Below, one piece after another: positions 57,901 through 64,000 of a stretch of DNA of 64,000 nt. The DNA is from Galaxea fascicularis (Eukaryota > Cnidaria > Anthozoa > Scleractinia > Euphylliidae). Under the pieces are notes generated by a model. The model was given only the letters and a program-made list of their open reading frames with translations, was not told the DNA's origin and made no database searches. Each line of letters starts with the position of its first letter. The first letter of the stretch is position 1. Both the position numbers and the translations under genes were made by a program. The stretch is taken from the NCBI GenBank assembly GCA_948470475.1, contig OX419341.1:16902975-16966974 (forward strand), written 5' to 3'.

Positions 57901-60900
57901 CTACGGTAGACCCCAAGCCCCCCGATGTTTTAAACAAACCGGTCAAGGTCGTCTTGGAGAACAAAAAGGTATTGGTATAGAATTGTTACAGGGAGTGATA
58001 CTGCATGTCCGGCTACGTTGACAAAATCCCGTTGTTTGTTTTAACTTTGTGTTCAGTGTTCGTGATCAGGAGTTTGCTTTTACGTTTAAATGAACAATTC
58101 GATACTCGAGAACTGTTTGCGAATTTCAGGAAAGTAAGACAAACAAAAAGTATTACCATTTGAAGTAATTTAATTTATACTAATACGTTACGCAGGGAGT
58201 AGAATTTAGCCCACGCAGGTATAGGTACACGTAGGGTAACCAAAAGATCGTTTTTTGATACCAGTTGAAGTGGGAAATCTCTTTCGCAATTTGCAATCGA
58301 CCAGAGACTTGATAGCGCAACTGTACAATGATCAAAGTTAGAAATCGAGCACCTTTTTCATAGCCACAGATCAGTTGTCTCTATAGGTATGTGTTGGACT
58401 GATTCGAATGTACAGCTGACTAATCTCTCAGTCTGATTTTAAGTTATGGAAGACCGTACACACGCGTATCAGTTGCATTTATATTTCAACGCTTGTTGAT
58501 CTCTCTCCCATGATTACATTTTGTATTCGCTTTTTATGTCTTTCTTTATTGATTTCTTCGTATTGTTGTTGTCTTTGTGCATACGACTTGGAAGAGTATC
58601 CCATCTGACTCCAGATATCAAAGGAGTTGTGTGTTCTGGCGACCAGGAGAATCCGCAACGTGGAAAACTCACGGCTGTACGTATGTCCTGAGCGAATCCA
58701 ACCTGGCTGTAACGACCTGTGAATGCGATCACTTAACCGTCTTTGCAGCACTCATGGATCCATATGGTTTGCCTGTAAGGCACTGAGTGCAATGTACATT
58801 AGGAACCTTTATATTTGAGTACAAATGACAGACTGAGTACGAGTACGCTTTTCAAATCTTTTTTGCAACAAGAGTTAAGGTTCAGGGGAGGTGACTCGTT
58901 TCAAATACGAAATTCGTATTCGCACTTGATCTCCTACTCTTAGTCGTACTCAGATTTAAAAGTTCCTATATATTGTTTGTTTTAAGGCTACCCATTTGAC
59001 AAAATCAAAGTTTCCAGCGGTGAACAAACAAAAAATCTCGATGGAATCATTAAGGTAGTTTAATAGAAACAAAGCGTTTTTGAGAAAAAAAACTTATGAT
59101 AGCTTATGAATTAAGTAAGTAGTAATAAAAACTGTGTGCATGTACATTCAAAATAGTACGTTGTGAGGACGGATATAGAGGCTTCTCGCATTCATGAAGC
59201 TTAATAGTAATTAACCAGAGAGTCATAGGCTCGACTCCTCAGCAAGGAGAAATCATCATGTTTTACTTCGAATTTATATATGCCCGCATTGAACATATCG
59301 CATCCCTCACATTATTCAATAATTTACCACGCTACAAATTTACCACTTCACTTTTATCATGTTTAACGTTGTTAGTTGTTGCTTTGACTAGTTCTGTTTG
59401 CATCTCTGATCATAAAGTCACTGCGGCAAACATAGAGTAAGTTAAAGAGTTAAGCTTGTAGTAGTGTGATTTAAATTTGATTTTTCTGGCCTTGTTCTTG
59501 TTTTGGTTTTAAGGAGACAAAATCCCATAAAAAAGCTTTGGAAATCATTTCAACTGTTGGATGTGTCATTTCGTTGCTTGCCATTCTCATGACCGTGACT
59601 GTGAATCTGTTTTTCTGGAGAGTGCTAGGAAGTGCAAGAGTTACAGTGTTGCTTAACTTGTGTGTTGCTATCGCATTTTCCTGTGCATTTGCCATATTTG
59701 AAGGAATGGCGAGAGATAAGGTGCGTCTACTCATTCATGCAACCTATTTAGATAATAAAAGGGGTCCTTCAATGATCTCTTCTTTTGAGACTATAGTCAT
59801 TCTAATCAGAGCTGGTTTTTAAAGACGAAGGAGATAAAGAGAAATGGAAAAAAAGCACGAAGGAAGATATATTCAGTTCCTCTTTTTCTATTATTCGTCC
59901 ACGTTATGACAACGTTACGACCTTTAAAAAATTTTAGGCGGTTGCATCAGCGTATGATTTCACTCTTTAGAGCGAATGATACAGTTCCAGAAATTCGCAT
60001 AACGAAACAGCTAAAGCCCGAGTGCGAACGGTTGAGAAAACCAGTTGAACAACTGCACGGTAGAAAGCCGGGTAACAAACTTTTCTCTCTTTTTCTGAAA
60101 GAAAATCATTAGAGAAAATATTGACATGTGTTTCACGTTAGCTAAAGGCTACAGTTGTATTTTGGGACTCAGAAAACTGGATTTCATTACCCCTCATTAA
60201 TTCCAACGTTTGTGGCAAGGCCCGCGAAACTCGCATTGTTAGGCCAGTTCAGCGATACTGGTGAGCAGAATGCTAATTGAAAATTCTTATTACGGTAACT
60301 CTCATCAGGCGGGGTGCCCTGTGGTAGCGGCCTTACTACACTACTTCTTACTGGCTTTGTTTTCGTGGATGCTGTGCGAGGGCATCTTACATTACATTTT
60401 AATCGTGAGAGTGTTTGGAGGCAGCGGCTCAGACAAAGTCAAGTATTTCTACTTAATAGGATGGGGTAAGTGTCTTAAGAATTTTCAATGATTTTACTTA
60501 CTTGGATGGGGTAAGTAGTTCAAGCCTTCCCAACCCCGCCCCCAGAACTTTTTGAAGTTAAAACACAATTTTACGAAAAAAATTCCTCAAGCTACCTCGA
60601 AGGTAACGGTTACGAAACCAACATCTATAAATTGAATTCGAATTCTTTCAAACTTGTGGGCAAATTCTCCTGCAGTGAAATTGTACCAGTTGGACCAGTT
60701 GGACCAGTTCCGAGTCGTAATATATGATACCTGAATCTTTTGACTGACTGACTGAGTGGCCCTGACGGACTGACTATTCAAGTGTCCGGGGTGTTTAGCT
60801 AAAACACTAAGTGAGGACACTGACTAAAGTATCCAATAATAACTTAATATATTTTGAATGATGCATATGAAAGAAATCATATGTGAACTGCGGATATCAA

Positions 60901-63077
60901 ATCAAATGAAGAATGATCGTCGCAGTTGTGATTACAATTTTCACAATTGCGTAAAGAAGCCTGAAAAAAAAAAATCAGGACTTGAATGGGGCTTGAACCC
61001 GTGATCTCGCGATTCCGGTGCGATGCTCTACCAACTGAGCAATGAGGCCACTGCCGTTGGGAGCAGGTCAATTTTGGGTTCATATGATCCCGTGAAAGAT
61101 ATGAAAGTGAATGATGCAGACTTCTGAACGCAATTGTAAAAATACCAGGAAGGAGCAAGAAGGAATACCACTGTCATGCACCTTTTGCGACAGAGCCTCA
61201 GTTTCTCTCGCCATGCAGCCCCTGTGGGATAGCCTTCCCCCTAAGATCAAGGAGGCAGATTCTGATATATGTAGAAACCCCGTGCAAAGTATTTTTTAGC
61301 AAAGTTGCACTAATATAAGGGCATAAGAAATCAATAATCAGATTTAGTAATTCTTTAATAGATTTTAAGAAATTAGTTTTTTCCTGGCAACTTTTGTCTG
61401 TTCTTGTTATGATTGTAATGATCATGTAGGTTTTCCAGCCATTGTAGTCGCCACTTCTCTGGCGGTGACCCAGGCCCAAGGTTACGGTAACAAGGAAGCT
61501 TGTTGGCTTGATGTTGGGAGTGGACTAATCTGGGCGTTCATTGGTCCAGCTCTTCTCATCATTTTGGTTAGTATATATTCCAATCTTGTACAGTGAACCT
61601 AGTAACTCTTTCATGTGTTACATGCCCCTGCCTCCAAAAATAGAAACAAAGCTCAGGTGTTCATTTTTGATCTAATGGCTACCGCACACTAGCCGATTTT
61701 TTGTCGGCCGACGAAAAATCTTCACTTGTTGGCTAGTGTGTGGTGAATTCTGACAAGTCTGCGACAAGATCGGGGTTTGTCTGGCGATATCTGACAGTGC
61801 TAGATCTGAAAACGTCTTGTCGGGCCTTGTCGGCTAGTGTGCGGTGGACCAAGACAATTTGTCGGGGCTCGCGCGCGCCTCAACCAATTGGGAAGCATCA
61901 TAAGGGTCACGTGAATTTTCAATTTTCGCCGCGTCAATGGAATGGACGCTATCTTGATTTTGGATGACTCGGCCCCAAGCGTCAACGCGGTTAGTGGCGA
62001 CAAAAAAATCGGCTTGAATGCGGCAAGCTGATGGCCCGACAAAAAATCGGCTAGTGTGCGGCGGGCATAATATGCAGATTAGTCCGTTTGCAGTTTAGAC
62101 AATTTGATGTTAAAAATCGTAACGAAATATTTACTATGCGAGACGAAAGTTCACTAAGTGATAGACATAGAGTGTGCCTCAATATCTGAGAAAACTCTAT
62201 GGAGACAAGGAGTGACATAGGACAGTAAAATATGTTTACGATTAATTTGTGGCAGAACTTAAAATTGCTCCAAATGCATCAGTATTTTGTGTGTTTGGAA
62301 TGGTAAATAAACCTTTCTTCTTCAAGCACAGTTATTTATCTTCATTGCAACTGAAACTAGTGTTCATAAAAAGGTTGAGGTTCCTCATCGTGGTAGTTAC
62401 AATAATAATAGAGTACTGTATTACCGTTCGTCTCACGATGAAATCACATGAGAAATTCTTGAAGCGTGGATGCTCACCATGAGGAAACTGTATGAGAGTT
62501 CGGCGGACCGCAGAGGGAACAGTTTCTAACCGGAACAATGCAGGATCGAACTGCACCAATCGCAGTCGACCATTGTGATACAAATGGCGGAGCGCAACCA
62601 GCCGACCTCATTGACTGATGAAGACTAGCAGTGAGCAGTTGAAACGTCGGGATTTACATCTCAAGTGACTACATCGTGAGACAAACAATAATACACCACA
62701 TTGTTATTGAACTACTGTGTTACAAAGTCCATGGGTGCCCTGTTTCATTGTTTCCTCAGAAAAGTTTGTAGTGTTTTTCTTGCCAACCTCATGAACGGCT
62801 CATGTGTCCTTTCTTCACACAGATTAACATCGTGGTGTTTGCTTTGGTGATCTATCGAATGATGGGAACTGTATCTATGCAGGCCAAGCCACAGCTTGAA
62901 AAACTAAAAGCTGGAGTCAAGGCCTCCGCGGTTCTCCTTCCCTTGCTTGGTATCACGTGGCTGTTCGGACTCCTGAGCTTCAACTCAGACACCATTGTGT
63001 TTAAGTACATATTCGCCATCTTTAATTCTCTTCAGGGTTTCATGGTCTTCTTATTTCACTGCGCTTTTAACAGGCAG
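51729..63077 (+). CDS. adhesion GPCR, copy B (gene model, 13 linked exons; both ends missing)
   Basis: Exons: 51729-51941, 52095-52256, 53391-53648, 54162-54260, 54661-54755, 55695-55973, 57170-57319, 57708-57968, 58595-58774, 59514-59720, 60243-60465, 61430-61566, 62823-63077. All splice sites and phases match copy A, and the summed length is the same 2519 nt because a 9-nt gain and a 9-nt loss cancel. No stop or frameshift is present, so the gene looks functional. The tail exons lie beyond the window and the 5' end is unresolved. The copy is intact but carries a shorter intron before the GAIN domain. Confidence 0.92.
52095..52256 (+). CDS. receptor B exon: second half of Ig domain 1
   Basis: Phase 1-1. 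Second cysteine in GRYECHAF. The loop before it reads DSYFGSPGRY against DSQFGRY in copy A, three residues longer. Confidence 0.88.
53146..53196 (+). pseudogene. broken counterpart of the possible signal-peptide exon
   Basis: The ATG and hydrophobic codons are kept, but codon 17 is TAG where copy A has TGG. If the alternative start is real in A, it is lost in B. Confidence 0.35.
53391..53648 (+). CDS. receptor B exon: Ig domain 2
   Basis: Phase 1-1. Complete Ig domain (ITIFCNI, SWLKDG, NYTCVF). It is three residues shorter than copy A after the first cysteine (NIHSSNR against NISYNSPSNR). Confidence 0.9.
54162..54260 (+). CDS. receptor B exon: HRM domain, first half
   Basis: Phase 1-1. Identical in sequence to 7886-7984. 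Confidence 0.85.
54335..54425 (+). repeat. G-rich intronic tract (copy B)
   Basis: Counterpart of 8055-8160 with a shorter G run. Confidence 0.55.
54661..54755 (+). CDS. receptor B exon: HRM domain, second half
   Basis: Phase 1-0. Identical in sequence to 8388-8482, donor GTAAGC. Confidence 0.86.
55417..55462 (+). repeat. short CCACTA hexanucleotide tract
   Basis: About seven units, at the place where copy A has a 790-bp array. The segment matching A 10510-13330 is missing here. Confidence 0.8.
55695..55973 (+). CDS. receptor B exon: GAIN domain, subdomain A
   Basis: Phase 0-0, 93 codons. Five replacements against copy A (S/P, R/Q, S/T, E/K, R/K). Confidence 0.87.
56103..56240 (+). CDS. 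possible alternative last exon: single-pass receptor isoform (copy B)
   Basis: Same length, phase, acceptor, stop and downstream AATAAA as 13956-14093. It is further from the GAIN exon (129 bp against 61 bp). Five base differences, four of them changing residues; the hydrophobic segment is kept and the tail ends KYHNLALPL. Confidence 0.38.
   Translation, partial: VNNKIISVVIAIIMTTFATITIYYYYHHHLHDHDYYKYHNLALPL
56325..56330 (+). terminator. candidate polyadenylation signal for the short isoform (B)
   Basis: AATAAA, 85 bp after the alternative stop, as in copy A. Confidence 0.4.
57170..57319 (+). CDS. receptor B exon: GAIN domain, middle
   Basis: Phase 0-0. One replacement against A (S to P). 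The donor GTAAGAT is followed by the undisturbed intron, which is the empty site of the copy A SINE. Confidence 0.86.
57708..57968 (+). CDS. receptor B exon: GAIN domain, subdomain B
   Basis: Phase 0-0, 87 codons. Replacements against A: C to Y (SSNYSR), D to N, L to R. Confidence 0.87.
58595..58774 (+). CDS. receptor B exon: GPS motif and tethered agonist
   Basis: Phase 0-0. The GPS cysteines and tryptophans and the HL/T cleavage site (CECDHLTVFAALMD) are intact. Confidence 0.93.
59514..59720 (+). CDS. receptor B exon: TM1 and TM2
   Basis: Phase 0-0. One residue differs from A (SARVTVLLN). Confidence 0.92.
60243..60465 (+). CDS. receptor B exon: TM3 and start of TM4
   Basis: Phase 0-1. 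WMLCEGILHY is kept; one residue differs (YLIGW). Confidence 0.92.
60856..61118 (-). mobile_element. tRNA-derived repeat shared by both copies
   Basis: Counterpart of 19186-19450, with the minus-strand tRNA-like region at 60979-61049. Confidence 0.7.
61430..61566 (+). CDS. receptor B exon: TM4, ECL2, TM5
   Basis: Phase 1-0. Identical in sequence to copy A; contains ECL2 cysteine KEACWLD. Confidence 0.94.
61680..62066. mobile_element. TIR element shared by both copies
   Basis: Counterpart of 20031-20431. Confidence 0.65.
62823..63077 (+). CDS. receptor B exon: TM5 end, TM6, TM7
   Basis: Phase 0-0. ITWLFGLL and FNSLQGFMVFLFHC are kept. This is the last exon of copy B inside the window; the tail exons are expected near 64.5 kb and beyond. 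Confidence 0.95.
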
Positions 63078-64000
63078 GTAAGAAATGATAGCAGGTAAAG
63101 ATTTTTGGACCTGGCAAAAAACCCACAGGTGAAAAGTAATGCACTCTCGTACAAAAAGTAGTATAGGACCTACTTGCGACCAGCTTCTTCTCGTAATCTG
63201 TTCTACTATGAAGTTAAGGGGGCGCACTCCGGTTAAGTGCCTTCTTTTTCGCACATTTCAGTACTTTTCATCCAAAATCCTCAGTTTCATTCGATCGAAA
63301 TAATGGCTCCATTGCGTTGGAGTCCTTCTTTGTGAATTTTTTTTTATGATTTTGGGATTTGAAGCAATAAAAGATGGGGGAGTTGAAAATTAAGGAAAAT
63401 TGGATTTAAAGTGAATGATTAGCATACAAAGGCCACGAAGGAAGGCAAAAGATCTCAGTTGAATAAATAATAATATATTGCGAATGAACACCATCATGCA
63501 TGCCGACATCCTTTTAAGTCTCGCAAGGGATAAATTACTCATTTTATTTGGGATGAAGAACCATAAGAACAATAATAAAACGCTTTTTCGATTTTGTGTT
63601 TGTTTGTCTACTTGGGTTGGTTTATGGTTAGAGCGACAGGAGAAAAACATGCTGTTTCTTTACCTTTCATTGTTTTCTTTTTCACTGATTTGTTTTGAAC
63701 TACTGAATTTATTAACTGAGAGTGAGGTCATTACGGGAAAATGTCAAACTGCAGAGGCCTTGCCATAAATTATTAACCAAGCGAGAGCGAGCCAGGTTAA
63801 TACAGCAAGGTTGAGGTTTGAGATTTTCTCGTAAAGACCGAACGTTCAGGTTGATAAGTTATTTATTATATGGCTTAAAAAAAAAGAGCTTAAGTTGTTT
63901 TGTTTGCTTTGGCTGTTGAGAGGGACACCAACATGGGAGATCCATACGAAGTCTTATAATTTTCTTAAAGTTAGTTTGGCCATAACTTATCTCTATGCTA
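63078..64000. other. intron of receptor B up to window end
   Basis: It aligns to 21441-22366. It contains the fourth copy of the dispersed repeat (63245-63440). Frames here, such as 63478-63768, are only partly shared with copy A and show no motif. Confidence 0.6.

Larger units (their letters stand above)
40250..64000 (+). repeat. second block of a head-to-tail segmental duplication
   Basis: Aligned pairs in order: 60-975 with 40275-41290, about 2648-2790 with 41482-41610, 4535-4970 with 48455-49144, and 5020-22330 with 51313-64000. Interruptions are identifiable insertions or deletions. The junction itself is not pinpointed and the block continues past both window edges. Confidence 0.85.

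Overview
This window is eukaryotic nuclear DNA. It is intron-rich and AT-rich, with GT-AG introns and many short interspersed and foldback transposons. The gene families and tRNA-derived SINEs fit a cnidarian, most likely a stony coral. The organism is an inference; no marker fixes the species.

The main content is two head-to-tail copies of one adhesion G-protein-coupled receptor (aGPCR) gene on the + strand. Copy A has 15 linked exons from 5464 to its stop codon at 24093. Copy B has the matching 13 exons from 51729 to 63077 and then runs off the right edge. In both copies every splice site is intact, every exon junction keeps phase, and the frame is open. The encoded order is: split Ig domain, second Ig domain, hormone-receptor motif (HRM), GAIN domain, GPS motif with HL/T cleavage site, seven-helix domain. 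Copy A also shows a cytoplasmic tail of about 100 residues. Exons further 5' are missing or unresolved. One candidate upstream exon (598-712 in A, 40914-41031 in B) may be part of a SUEL/galactose-lectin-like domain. The duplicated block is about 40 kb or more and starts left of the window: 1-975 matches about 40250-41290, and 4535-22330 matches 48455-64000.

The copies are young, with introns aligning almost base for base, but they have since diverged. Copy A holds a 0.47 kb foldback SINE at a splice donor, a nested DNA transposon in the intron before the GAIN domain and a 0.8 kb hexanucleotide array. Copy B has lost most of that intron and gained a SINE, a dead LINE and a virus-derived fragment upstream. 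The Ig exons differ by replacements and 9-nt indels, while the 7TM exons are nearly identical. Both copies share a possible alternative last exon that would give a single-pass receptor without GPS or 7TM.

Between the copies (24.1-40.2 kb) I find no convincing host gene. It holds palindromic MITEs, two LINE remnants, a TTAA-flanked element, a TIR element with a frameshifted SAP-like gene, tandem repeats and unassigned DNA. At 45.95-48.45 kb lies a broken fragment of a double-stranded DNA virus-like element (Polinton/adintovirus type) with a zinc-ribbon, a phospholipase A2-like domain and a GIY-YIG-like frame.
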